Source of the DNA: Pseudomonas taiwanensis DSM 21245
GTDB lineage: Bacteria > Pseudomonadota > Gammaproteobacteria > Pseudomonadales > Pseudomonadaceae
DNA length: 64,000 bases
Reading direction: 5' to 3'
NCBI RefSeq assembly: GCF_000425785.1
Contig: NZ_AUEC01000020.1
Location: 1-64,000 of the forward strand
The notes under the pieces are model-generated. The model saw nothing but the letters and a program-made list of their open reading frames with translations, had not been told where the DNA came from and did not search any database. Positions 1 to 7,855 of the stretch are shown here, one piece after another (position 1 is the stretch's first letter; each line of letters starts with the position of its first letter). The translations under genes were made by a program, and so were the position numbers.

Positions 1-56
1 CATCAACGCGAAACACCCCACTTACTGAAGATCAGAACCCCTTAGGAGCGACGACC

Positions 57-686
57 ATGACCCAGTTCAAATACAACCGCCTGAACAAAGACGACGCTGC
101 CGTGCTGCTGGTCGACCACCAGGCTGGCCTGCTGTCCCTGGTGCGCGACATCGAGCCGGACACGTTCAAGAACAACGTACTGGCCCTGGCGGACCTGGCC
201 AAGTTCTTCAACCTGCCGACCATTCTCACCACCAGCTTCGAGCAAGGCCCCAACGGCCCACTGGTACCGGAACTCAAGGCGCTGTTCCCGGATGCCCCGT
301 ACATTGCCCGCCCTGGTCAGATCAACGCCTGGGACAACGAAGACTTCGTCAAGGCGGTGAAGGCCACCGGCAAGAAGCAACTGATCATCGCTGGCGTGGT
401 GACCGAAGTGTGCGTGGCGTTCCCGGCACTGTCGGCCCTGGAGGAAGAATTCGATGTGTTCGTGGTGACCGACGCTTCGGGCACCTTCAACGAGATGACC
501 CGCGATGCTGCCCACAACCGCATGAGCCAGGCGGGTGCGCAAATGATGACCTGGTTCGGCGTGGCCTGTGAGCTGCACCGCGACTGGCGCAACGACATCG
601 AAGGCCTGGCGGCACTGTGCTCGAACCACATCCCGGACTACCGCAACCTGATCACCACCTACAACGCCCTCACCGCCGGCAAATAA
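57..686 (+). CDS. ycaC: YcaC-type isochorismatase-family hydrolase
   Basis: The 209-residue protein matches the cysteine hydrolases of the isochorismatase superfamily, closest in sequence and length to YcaC of E. coli and Pseudomonas (about 208 residues). The expected catalytic positions are visible: Asp20 in VLLVDHQAG, Arg85 in YIARPGQ and nucleophile Cys119 in VVTEVCVAF. The end HRDWRNDIEGL is typical of YcaC. The physiological substrate of this family is not established; it is a cytoplasmic, probably oligomeric enzyme. The start is the ATG preceded by AGGAG at about 8 nt. It stands alone and is followed at once by a strong intrinsic terminator. The family is certain, the reaction unknown. 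Confidence 0.93.
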   Translation: MTQFKYNRLNKDDAAVLLVDHQAGLLSLVRDIEPDTFKNNVLALADLAKFFNLPTILTTSFEQGPNGPLVPELKALFPDAPYIARPGQINAWDNEDFVKAVKATGKKQLIIAGVVTEVCVAFPALSALEEEFDVFVVTDASGTFNEMTRDAAHNRMSQAGAQMMTWFGVACELHRDWRNDIEGLAALCSNHIPDYRNLITTYNALTAGK

Positions 687-710
687 CGCCAAAGCGCTTG
701 AAGGATGAGG

Positions 711-740
711 CCGGCCCCTGTCGCAGGGGCCGGCTTTTTC
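711..740 (+). terminator. Intrinsic terminator after ycaC
   Basis: An 11-bp perfect GC-rich stem (GCCGGCCCCTG with CAGGGGCCGGC) closes a 3-nt loop and is followed by five T residues. It lies 25 nt after the ycaC stop codon and just outside the 3' end of the convergent regulator gene. Confidence 0.9.
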
Positions 741-742
741 GT

Positions 743-1300
743 TCAGCCCTGGTAGCGCGCTGCTGCCTTGTTCAAGGTGTTGGCAACTTCCTGCCGCAAT
801 TCGATCGGCAGCTCCACTTCGATCTGGTCGCCCTGGCTCAACAGCCACCATCGCAGCGGCCAGCCATCACTTAAGGTGGCCTGCAGCCGGTGCCCCTGGT
901 CGAGGGCTGTCAGTCGCATGTCGGCACACAGCGGGGACTCACGCAGTTGGCGTGCCAGCGTGTCGCTGATCCATAGTTGCACTTCCAGGCCATCGCCCTG
1001 TGGCGGCTGCAAGGCATCGCCACGCAGGTACCCTTGCAGATCGAAGTTGCCGCGCAGGTCGCCCACGGGATTGGCCGACCAATGCCAACCGAACGGAATG
1101 CTCTTGTCATTGCGCTCAAGCGGGAAGATCAGCGACAGCTCGTTAAGGTCGCGCTCGACCGTGCGCTTGCTGACATTGAAGCCTACATCACGCAGGCGCC
1201 AGACCAGTTCGGCGCTGGTGGTTCCGGGGGAGCGGCTGGGTAGCTGGCGCAGCAGCGCCCACTGACGGCTAAGGGTGGCGCGGGTGGTGGCGAACGGCAA
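743..1300 (-). CDS. Short HTH-WCX transcriptional regulator (WYL family, WYL domain apparently missing)
   Basis: The 185-residue protein begins with a DeoR/HTH_11-like winged helix (about residues 1-65, with TTSAELVWRLRD and a recognition region VSKRTVERDLNEL). Its second half (about residues 95-185) looks like the WCX domain that normally ends WYL regulators: VQLWISDTLARQL, then GWPLRWWLLSQGDQIEVELP. Full-length WYL proteins of about 300 residues have a WYL domain between these parts; here the chain passes almost directly from the HTH region to the FDLQGYL segment that usually precedes WCX. The start is TTG at 1300, with AAGGA 9 nt upstream. It is convergent with ycaC. DNA binding is well supported; ligand and targets are unknown. 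Confidence 0.8.
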   Translation of the reverse strand: MPFATTRATLSRQWALLRQLPSRSPGTTSAELVWRLRDVGFNVSKRTVERDLNELSLIFPLERNDKSIPFGWHWSANPVGDLRGNFDLQGYLRGDALQPPQGDGLEVQLWISDTLARQLRESPLCADMRLTALDQGHRLQATLSDGWPLRWWLLSQGDQIEVELPIELRQEVANTLNKAAARYQG

Positions 1301-1372
1301 AAGATAACGTCCTTGTCTAGGCTTGCCGCACTAGGATGGCGGCACGGGCGCGGCATGGCAATTGGCCATTGA

Positions 1373-1385
1373 TTGATCAGATCAA
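1373..1385. promoter_or_regulatory. Perfect palindrome, possible operator between the regulator and the Sel1 gene
   Basis: TTGATC and GATCAA flank a single central base in the spacer between the divergent regulator (743-1300) and the Sel1-repeat gene. Its position would allow control of either gene. No factor is known to bind it. Confidence 0.35.
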
Positions 1386-1506
1386 CGATCGTGCATTTGG
1401 TTGCCTGTGCTTGAATCGTTCGCGACAGGTTCTGTCGTGGTGTCGCGCAGAATCACGCCTCATCACAGCCGAGGTCGGGACTGTGGGTCGTTCAATGAGG
1501 ATGAAC

Positions 1507-2301
1507 ATGTCTGCTGCCAGCAATATCCATTCGCTGCTCGCCCGTCTTCTGCCTGAGCGGGTCTTCTCGTCTCCAATCCCCGCCCAGAGGCGGCTCCGTC
1601 AGTTCGCAGGCGTTGGGATGCCCAGCCAACGGGCGTTACTGGTCCGCCGTCTGGACGAAGCGGTCGACGTGCAAGTGGTGTACGACGATCTCCGGCGTCA
1701 GGCATTGCAAGGGAATGTTGCCGCACTCAATGACCTGGGCTGGATCTGGCTCAACGGCAAGTACTGGCACGCCGATACCGATCTGGCCGGACACTTGCTG
1801 CGCATGTCGGCATTGCAGGGGCATCCGGTGGCCTGGTTCAACCTCGGGCAGCAGCATTATTTCGGCAAGGGCGTCGCGACCTCCTACGTGCAAGCAGCCG
1901 AGTGCTATCGACAGGCGTTCGAGCGCGGCGTTTTGCAGGCTGCCGCTGCGCTGGCCGATCTGTACGAGGAAGAGGTCTGCGATGAGCAGTTGGCCTGGCA
2001 GGTCGACTTTCCCCAGGCCTACCAGTGGTTTCTTCGGGGGGCCGAGCAGGGTGAGGCGCGCTGTCGGTTCGAGGTGGGGTACCGGCTGCTGCATGGCTTG
2101 ACGGTGGCGCGCGATGTGAAGGCGGCCTTGTACTGGCTGGAGCTGGCGGCGGCGGCGGGGGTGATGCAAGCAGCCGAGGAGCTGGCCGTACATTTCAGCC
2201 GCAGCGACAGTGCGCGTTACCTCGACTGGCGCGACCGAGCGGTGCGATTGGGCAGTAGCCTGGCGCTGGCGATGAAGCTGGAGGACCAGGTACAGACCTG
2301 A
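1507..2301 (+). CDS. Sel1-repeat (TPR-like) protein
   Basis: The 264-residue protein carries several Sel1-like repeats between about residues 60 and 240, recognisable by the pattern A..LG..Y..G.G....AA..(W/Y)...A..G (for example FNLGQQHYFGKGV, CYRQAFERGV, YWLELAAAAGVMQAAEELA). Such repeats form alpha-solenoids for protein-protein contact. There is no signal peptide, so a cytoplasmic scaffold or adaptor is likely. In-frame ATGs lie at 1495, 1501 and 1507; I chose 1507 because GAGG ends 6 nt before it. Upstream in-frame extension to 1336 has no family-like sequence. The partner is unknown and the gene stands alone. Confidence 0.82.
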   Translation: MSAASNIHSLLARLLPERVFSSPIPAQRRLRQFAGVGMPSQRALLVRRLDEAVDVQVVYDDLRRQALQGNVAALNDLGWIWLNGKYWHADTDLAGHLLRMSALQGHPVAWFNLGQQHYFGKGVATSYVQAAECYRQAFERGVLQAAAALADLYEEEVCDEQLAWQVDFPQAYQWFLRGAEQGEARCRFEVGYRLLHGLTVARDVKAALYWLELAAAAGVMQAAEELAVHFSRSDSARYLDWRDRAVRLGSSLALAMKLEDQVQT

Positions 2302-2388
2302 TCCGCCCGGCTTGGCGGCGATATCCCGAGCAGGCCCGGGGAACTGTCGAATAAAAAACAATTCATCCAGGCTGTCCGTCGCCCACGG

Positions 2389-2436
2389 TTGACGACAGGG
2401 GGAGGGCGAAGCGTATATTGATAGTTAGCAAACTAT
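2389..2436 (+). promoter_or_regulatory. Promoter and MarR-type operator for the efflux operon
   Basis: A TTGACG (-35-like, 2389-2394) and TATATT (-10-like, 2414-2419; spacing 19, slightly long) are followed immediately by ATAGTT-AGCA-AACTAT (2421-2436), a perfect 6+4+6 inverted repeat of the kind MarR-family regulators bind. It sits at the presumed transcription start, 20 nt before the MarR gene, which suggests negative autoregulation. Confidence 0.6.
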
Positions 2437-2456
2437 GAATATGTTCGGTTTCTCTC

Positions 2457-2909
2457 ATGACGCTCGATGCACTGCACCTGAAAGTCAGTAGCGGTATGGT
2501 CGTGGCCGCCCGCCATTGGCGGCGGATCTGCCATGCCGCGCTGACCAGCTACGGCATTTCCGAGGCCTGTGCCGCGCCTTTGCTGATGATCGTGCGCCTG
2601 GGCGATGGGGTGCACCAGGTGGCGGTGGCTCAGGCTGCGGGCCTGGAAAGCCCGTCGCTGGTGCGCCTGCTCGACCAGCTGTGCAAGGCCGGCCTGGTGT
2701 GCCGCAGCGAAGACCCTCTGGACCGTCGCGCCAAGGCCTTGAGCCTCACGGCTGAAGGTCGCGCACTGGCCGAGGCCATCGAAACCGAGCTGGTGCGTCT
2801 GCGTCGCGACGTACTGCACGGCATCGACCAGGCAGATCTTGAAGCCACCCTGCGGGTGTTGGGCGCGTTCGAGGCTGCTGGTCTGGGCACGGTCGGCGGG
2901 GTGGCATGA
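2457..2909 (+). CDS. MarR-family transcriptional regulator of the efflux operon
   Basis: The 150-residue protein has the MarR winged-helix fold: dimerisation helices at both ends and a central wHTH (about residues 50-110) with VAQAAGLESPSLVRLLDQL as the recognition region and the wing signature DPLDRRAKALSLTAEG (DxR...LT). It is the first gene of an operon; its stop overlaps the next start by ATGA. By analogy with other MarR repressors placed in front of efflux genes, it probably represses this operon until an aromatic or other amphipathic ligand binds. The ligand is unknown. No strong Shine-Dalgarno is visible before this ATG. Confidence 0.9.
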   Translation: MTLDALHLKVSSGMVVAARHWRRICHAALTSYGISEACAAPLLMIVRLGDGVHQVAVAQAAGLESPSLVRLLDQLCKAGLVCRSEDPLDRRAKALSLTAEGRALAEAIETELVRLRRDVLHGIDQADLEATLRVLGAFEAAGLGTVGGVA

Positions 2910-4993
2910 ACGGTTTCTTCAGCTCAGTGCCCCCGGCCCGCGACTGGTTCTACGGCGTGCGTACCTTTGCCGCGTCGATGATCGCACTGTACATCGCTCT
3001 CTACATGGAGCTGCCACGCCCCTACTGGGCCATGGCCACGGTCTACATCGTCTCCAGTCCCTTCGTCGGTCCGACCAGTTCCAAGGCGCTGTACCGTGCC
3101 TTGGGTACCCTGCTTGGGGCGGGCGGGGCAATCTTTCTGGTGCCGCCGCTGGTCCAGTCGCCCTTGCTGTTGAGCACCGCTATCGCGCTGTGGACCGGCA
3201 CCCTGCTGTTCCTCTCGCTGAACCTGCGCACCGCCAACAACTATGTGCTGATGCTGGCCGGCTACACCTTGCCGATGATCGCCCTGGCGGTGGTCGACAA
3301 CCCTACGGCGGTGTTCGACGTGGCCTCTTCACGGGCACAGGAAATCTGCCTGGGTATCGTCTGTGCAGCGGTGGTGGGCGCAATCTTCTGGCCTCGCCGC
3401 CTGGCACCGGTGGTGGTCGGCTCGACCGGCAATTGGTTCAACGAAGCGATCCGCTACAGCGATACTTACCTGGCGCGCGAAGCCGCCGCCGACAAGGTAG
3501 GCGGCATGCGGGCTTCCATGGTGGCGACTTTCAACACCCTGGAAATGATGATCGGCCAGCTCGGCCACGAAGGCGCCGGGCCTCACACCCTGAAGAACGC
3601 GCGTGAATTGCGTGGGCGGATGATCCACCTGCTGCCTGTGATCGATGCCCTGGACGATGCCCTGGTCGCCCTCGAAGGTCGGGCCCCGGCACAGTTCGCT
3701 CAATTGCAGCCGGTGCTCGGCGCGGCCCGCCAGTGGCTCGAAGGGACCGCCAAGGACGCCTCGCTGGCCCGCTGGACCGTCTTGCATGAACAGATAGATC
3801 GCCTACAACCCAGCGCAGCGGCGCTGGATCAGCGCGCCGAGTTGCTGCTGTCCAACGCGCTGTATCGCCTGACCGAGTGGGTCGACCTCTGGCAGGATTG
3901 CTGCGCCCTGCAGCATGCCCTGCGTCTGGATGACGCCACGCCTTGGCGTGCCACCTACCGTCATTGGCGCCTGGGTCGCCTGACCCCGTTCTTCGACCGT
4001 GGCCTGATGCTCTATTCGGTGTTCTCCACCGTGACCGCGATCATCGTCGCCAGCGGCCTGTGGATTCTGCTGGGCTGGAACGATGGTGGCAGCGCGGTGA
4101 TCCTTGCTGCCGTTGCCTGCAGCTTCTTCGCCGCCATGGACGACCCCGCGCCGCAGATCTACCGGTTCTTCTTCTGGACGCTGATGTCGGTGATTTTCTC
4201 CAGTGTCTACCTGTTCCTGGTGCTGCCCAATCTGCACGACTTCCCGATGTTGGTACTGGCCTTTGCCGTTCCGTTCATCTGCGTCGGCACGCTGACGGTG
4301 CAGCCGCGCTTCTATCTCGGCACCTTGCTGACCATCGTCAACACCGCGACCTTCATCAGCATCCAGGGCGCCTACGACGCGGACTTCCTGACCTTCATCA
4401 ACGCCAACCTGGCCGGCCCCGTTGGCTTGCTGTTCGCCTTCATCTGGACCCTGCTGCTGCGTCCGTTCGGCGTGGAACTGGCCGCCAAGCGCATGACCCG
4501 GTTCGCCTGGCGCGACATTGTCGAGATGACCCAGTCGGCGACCTTGGCCGAACACCGCCAGGTCGGCGTGCAGATGCTCGACCGCCTGATGCAGCACCTG
4601 CCGCGCCTGTCGCAGACCGGACAGGACAGCGGCGTGGCGCTGCGTGACCTGCGCGTGGGCCTGAACCTGCTCGACCTGCTGGCCTACATGCCCCGTGTCG
4701 GCCCACAGGCCCGCGAGCGGCTTGAGACGGTGATCCACGAAGTCGGTGCCCATTACGCCGCCTGCCTGCGCGCCAACCGCCGCCTGCATGCGCCAGCAGA
4801 ACTGCTGCGCAGCATGGAGTACGCCCGCCAGGGCCTGGCGCTGGACGAGAACAACGACCGTGGCGATGCCCGCGTGCATCTGCTGCACGCCCTGAGCGGC
4901 CTGCGCCTGGCCTTGTTGCCGGGTGTGGAGGTCATGCTCGAACCAACCGAACAACCGCAACTGCCCCAAGGCATCGATGGAGCGCCCCTGTGA
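2906..4993 (+). CDS. FUSC/AaeB-family inner-membrane efflux permease
   Basis: The 695-residue protein has the FUSC (fusaric acid resistance/AaeB) layout: a first hydrophobic bundle at about residues 15-165 (RPYWAMATVYIVSSPFVGPTSSKALYR is characteristic), a soluble middle domain, and a second bundle at about 365-515 followed by a cytoplasmic tail. AaeB-like proteins export aromatic carboxylic acids with an HlyD-type adaptor. The start overlaps the MarR stop (ATGA) and its stop overlaps the DUF1656 start (GTGA), so all parts are translationally coupled. The function as the pump of a tripartite system is inferred from family and context; the substrate is not known. Confidence 0.93.
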   Translation: MNGFFSSVPPARDWFYGVRTFAASMIALYIALYMELPRPYWAMATVYIVSSPFVGPTSSKALYRALGTLLGAGGAIFLVPPLVQSPLLLSTAIALWTGTLLFLSLNLRTANNYVLMLAGYTLPMIALAVVDNPTAVFDVASSRAQEICLGIVCAAVVGAIFWPRRLAPVVVGSTGNWFNEAIRYSDTYLAREAAADKVGGMRASMVATFNTLEMMIGQLGHEGAGPHTLKNARELRGRMIHLLPVIDALDDALVALEGRAPAQFAQLQPVLGAARQWLEGTAKDASLARWTVLHEQIDRLQPSAAALDQRAELLLSNALYRLTEWVDLWQDCCALQHALRLDDATPWRATYRHWRLGRLTPFFDRGLMLYSVFSTVTAIIVASGLWILLGWNDGGSAVILAAVACSFFAAMDDPAPQIYRFFFWTLMSVIFSSVYLFLVLPNLHDFPMLVLAFAVPFICVGTLTVQPRFYLGTLLTIVNTATFISIQGAYDADFLTFINANLAGPVGLLFAFIWTLLLRPFGVELAAKRMTRFAWRDIVEMTQSATLAEHRQVGVQMLDRLMQHLPRLSQTGQDSGVALRDLRVGLNLLDLLAYMPRVGPQARERLETVIHEVGAHYAACLRANRRLHAPAELLRSMEYARQGLALDENNDRGDARVHLLHALSGLRLALLPGVEVMLEPTEQPQLPQGIDGAPL

Positions 4994-5202
4994 TCGGTGA
5001 TCTGGATATCAGCGGGGTATTCCTGCCCACGCTGCTGGTGATGATGGTGTTCACCTACTTGCTGTTCCTGGGCGTGCACGCCGTGCTGGTGCGCCTGCAT
5101 TTCTACCGCCTGGTCTGGCACCGGGCGTTGTTCAACGTTGCCCTGTATGCCGTGCTGCTGGGCGCGGTCGACCACTTTTGCCGAAACCTGATGCTGCCAT
5201 GA
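4990..5202 (+). CDS. DUF1656 small inner-membrane protein
   Basis: This 70-residue protein has two predicted membrane segments (about residues 10-32 and 45-65) and matches the DUF1656 family, whose members resemble AaeX and are almost always encoded between a FUSC permease and an HlyD adaptor. It starts with GTG overlapping the permease stop and ends overlapping the adaptor start. A role as an accessory subunit of the efflux complex is inferred only from this context; no biochemical function is known for the family. Confidence 0.9.
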   Translation: MIGDLDISGVFLPTLLVMMVFTYLLFLGVHAVLVRLHFYRLVWHRALFNVALYAVLLGAVDHFCRNLMLP

Positions 5203-6074
5203 AAAAACCTTTGCTGACCCTGGGCCGCGTGGTCCTGACCTTGCTGGTAGTGAGCTTCGCCGCCGTGCTCGTGTGGCAGATGGTGGTGTACTACCTGTTC
5301 GCCCCCTGGACCCGCGACGGCCATATCCGCGCCGACGTGATCCAGATCGCCCCAGATGTATCGGGGTTGATCCAGAAGGTCGAGGTGCGCGACAACCAGG
5401 TGGTCAAGCGCGGCGACGTGCTGTTCACCATCGATCAGGACCGCTTTACCCTGGCCTTGCGCCAGGCCAAGGCGACCCTGGCCGAGCGTTCGGAAACCCT
5501 GGCCCAGGCCTCCCGCGAGGCGCAGCGTAACCGCAAGTTGGGCAACCTGGTGGCGGCCGAGCAGTTGGAAGAAAGCCAGTCCCGCGAGGCCCGTGCCCGC
5601 TCGGCGGTGAACGAGGCCCAGGTGGCGGTCGACAGCGCCCAGCTCAACCTCGATCGCTCCGTGGTTCGCAGCCCTGTGGACGGGTACCTCAACGACCGTG
5701 CGCCGCGAAATCATGAGTTCGTCACTGCTGGCCGCCCAGTGCTGTCGGTGGTCGACAGTGCCTCGTACCACGTCGATGGTTACTTCGAGGAAACCAAGCT
5801 CGGTGGCATCCACATCGGCGATGCCGTGGACATTCGCGTGATGGGCGACAACACCCGTCTTCGCGGCCATGTGCAGAGCTTCGCCGCCGCCATCGAAGAC
5901 CGCGACCGCAGCAGCGGTGCCAACCTGCTGCCTAACGTCAACCCTGCGTTCAGCTGGGTACGCCTGGCCCAACGGATTCCGGTGCGTATCGCCTTCGACG
6001 AAGTGCCGGAAGACTTCCGCATGATCGCCGGTCGCACCGCGACCGTCTCGATCATCGAGGGCCAGCGCCCATGA
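5199..6074 (+). CDS. HlyD-family periplasmic adaptor (AaeA-like)
   Basis: The 291-residue protein is a membrane-fusion protein: an N-terminal membrane anchor (about residues 8-32), a biotinyl-lipoyl-like half motif (DVIQIAPDVSGLIQKVEVRDNQVVKRGDVLF), a short alpha-hairpin with heptad-like Ala/Gln/Arg residues (about 85-145), then the second lipoyl half and beta-barrel (VRSPVDGYLNDRAPRNHEFV). It would link the FUSC permease to the outer-membrane channel encoded next. I chose the ATG at 5199, which overlaps the DUF1656 stop as ATGA, over an in-frame TTG at 5178. Confidence 0.93.
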   Translation: MKKPLLTLGRVVLTLLVVSFAAVLVWQMVVYYLFAPWTRDGHIRADVIQIAPDVSGLIQKVEVRDNQVVKRGDVLFTIDQDRFTLALRQAKATLAERSETLAQASREAQRNRKLGNLVAAEQLEESQSREARARSAVNEAQVAVDSAQLNLDRSVVRSPVDGYLNDRAPRNHEFVTAGRPVLSVVDSASYHVDGYFEETKLGGIHIGDAVDIRVMGDNTRLRGHVQSFAAAIEDRDRSSGANLLPNVNPAFSWVRLAQRIPVRIAFDEVPEDFRMIAGRTATVSIIEGQRP

Positions 6075-7489
6075 AACAGTTGATCCTGGCCGGTTTGTGC
6101 CTGTCTCTGGGTGCCTGCATGATGGTTGGCCCGGACTATGACGTGCCGAAGGACGCGGCACTGCAGCGCCGCGACCTCAACGGCCCGTTGCGCCAGGATG
6201 CCGACAGCGTGGTATCGGCGCCGGTGCCCGAGGACTGGTGGCAGCTGTATCAGGATCAGCGGCTCAATGCGTTGGTGCGCCAGGCGTTGAGTGCCAACAC
6301 CGAGCTGCGCGTGGCGGCGGCCAACATCGCCAAGGCCCGTGCCCAGGTTGAAGTGGCTGAATCGCAGGGTGGTTTCAATGGGGGGGTGAAGCTCGGCGCG
6401 CAGCGCTTGCAGGAGTCCGGCGAAGCGTTCCTGCTGAGTGAAAAAGTGCCGGTGGCCAACATCGGCGAAGCGATCATCAGCGCGTCCTACCAGTTCGACC
6501 TGTGGGGTACCTTCAAGCGAGGTACCGAAGCGGCCAAGGCCAATGCCGACGCCGTGCAGGCCGCTGCCGATACCGCCCGTATCACGCTGGTGGCCGATGT
6601 GGTCAAGGCCTATACCCAGGTGTGCTCGGCTAACGAGGAGTACCACATTGCCCGTGAGTCGCTGGATTTGCAGCAGCAGAGCGTCGAGCTGAACCAGCGC
6701 CTGCGCGATGCTGGCCGGGGTGACGAAACCCAGGTGACCCGTTCGCAAACCCAGTTCAAGTCGTTGCGCGCCGAGTTGCCGCGCTTCACGGCCGAGCGGG
6801 AGACGGGCTTGTACACCTTGGCGGCGCTGCTGGCCAAGCCGGTCGACCAACTGCCGGCCGGGACGGCCGATTGCGCGGAATTGCCGCACCTTGCCCAGCG
6901 GGTGCCGGTGGGTGACGTCGCCGCACTGCTCAAACGCCGCCCCGACGTGCGTCAGGCGGAACGTCAGCTGGCTGCTGCAACGGCCAACATCGGCGTGGCC
7001 ACCGGCGCGTTGTACCCGGACATCAGCATCGGCGCCCAGGTCGGCACCATCGGCATTCTTGAGAATCTTGGCGAACCTGCAACCAACCGCTGGGGCTTCG
7101 GGCCACAGGTCAGCTGGACCATTCCCACCAACGGCACCCGCGCCCGCATCCGCATGGCCGAAGCCTCGACCCAGGCGGCACTGGCGCACTTCGATGGCGT
7201 GGTGTTGAACGCTATCCGCGAGACCCAGACGCGGTTGGCCCAGTACAGCGCGCTGCTTGATCGTCGAGATGCCCTGGCCGAGGCTGAAAAGTCGGCCAAG
7301 GAAGCGGCTGAACAGACGCACCGGTATTACCTGGCTGGACGTGAGTCGTTCCTGGCGGATTTGCAGGCGACACGGACCTACACCGACATGCGGGCGCAGT
7401 TGGCGGCAGCCAACAGCCAGGTGGTGTTGGGGCAGATTGGGGTGTTCCTGGCGTTGGGTGGTGGATGGAAGGATACCGGCAAACAGTAA
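6071..7489 (+). CDS. Outer-membrane efflux lipoprotein (NodT/OprM family)
   Basis: The 472-residue protein has a lipoprotein signal with the lipobox LSLGAC (Cys16) and the two tandem outer-membrane efflux repeats of the TolC/OprM group; the opening MMVGPDYDVP and EDWWQLYQDQRLNALVRQAL are diagnostic of the NodT subfamily. It forms the trimeric outer-membrane channel for the upstream pump and adaptor. Its ATG overlaps the adaptor stop. With it the operon encodes a complete envelope-spanning exporter, regulator included. Confidence 0.94.
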   Translation: MKQLILAGLCLSLGACMMVGPDYDVPKDAALQRRDLNGPLRQDADSVVSAPVPEDWWQLYQDQRLNALVRQALSANTELRVAAANIAKARAQVEVAESQGGFNGGVKLGAQRLQESGEAFLLSEKVPVANIGEAIISASYQFDLWGTFKRGTEAAKANADAVQAAADTARITLVADVVKAYTQVCSANEEYHIARESLDLQQQSVELNQRLRDAGRGDETQVTRSQTQFKSLRAELPRFTAERETGLYTLAALLAKPVDQLPAGTADCAELPHLAQRVPVGDVAALLKRRPDVRQAERQLAAATANIGVATGALYPDISIGAQVGTIGILENLGEPATNRWGFGPQVSWTIPTNGTRARIRMAEASTQAALAHFDGVVLNAIRETQTRLAQYSALLDRRDALAEAEKSAKEAAEQTHRYYLAGRESFLADLQATRTYTDMRAQLAAANSQVVLGQIGVFLALGGGWKDTGKQ

Positions 7490-7855
7490 TGGCTTGACCA
7501 CTTGTAGGCGCACTGCCTTGGTCAATTTCTACAAGCTGGCGAGATTCATGTGGCTACAGGTTACGCCGCTTCATGGCGGTCGCGCGCGGGCAGGCTGCTG
7601 TCTGGCCGGGTCTACTGTACCTCGGGTCTCACTTCGTGCATGACTGCCACTCCAATCCATGGGACGAAGAGGAAGGGCAGGGCATTCCCCACCGCCTCTG
7701 GAAGCATGCGACGAATTGATCGCGCAATGAGCTATCGCCGCCTGTCGGTCTTACAGAGTTGTCACAAGATTTTTCATGAAATCCGCCGAGAAACCTTGAG
7801 TGAAATAGAGTGGAAGTGAACAATGTTCTCTTTCGCATTCCCTTCGAGACTGCCC
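7490..7855. other. Intergenic region without recognisable gene
   Basis: This 366-nt gap is less GC-rich than its surroundings. An open frame at 7550-7819 has no family resemblance and an arginine/serine-rich, non-native composition, so I do not call it. The last 100 nt presumably contain the promoter of the iron permease; I could not find a convincing Fur box. Confidence 0.5.

Noticed and set aside
5178..5198. TTG start for the HlyD adaptor
   Set aside because: ATG 5199 gives the typical N-terminus and the ATGA overlap seen at the other junctions of the operon.
7550..7819. 89-residue open frame between the NodT protein and the iron permease
   Set aside because: Arg/Ser-rich, no recognisable domain, no Shine-Dalgarno; probably a chance frame in a non-coding spacer.
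7735..7855. Fur box before the FTR1 permease
   Set aside because: No GATAATGATAATCATTATC-like sequence could be aligned with acceptable matches.
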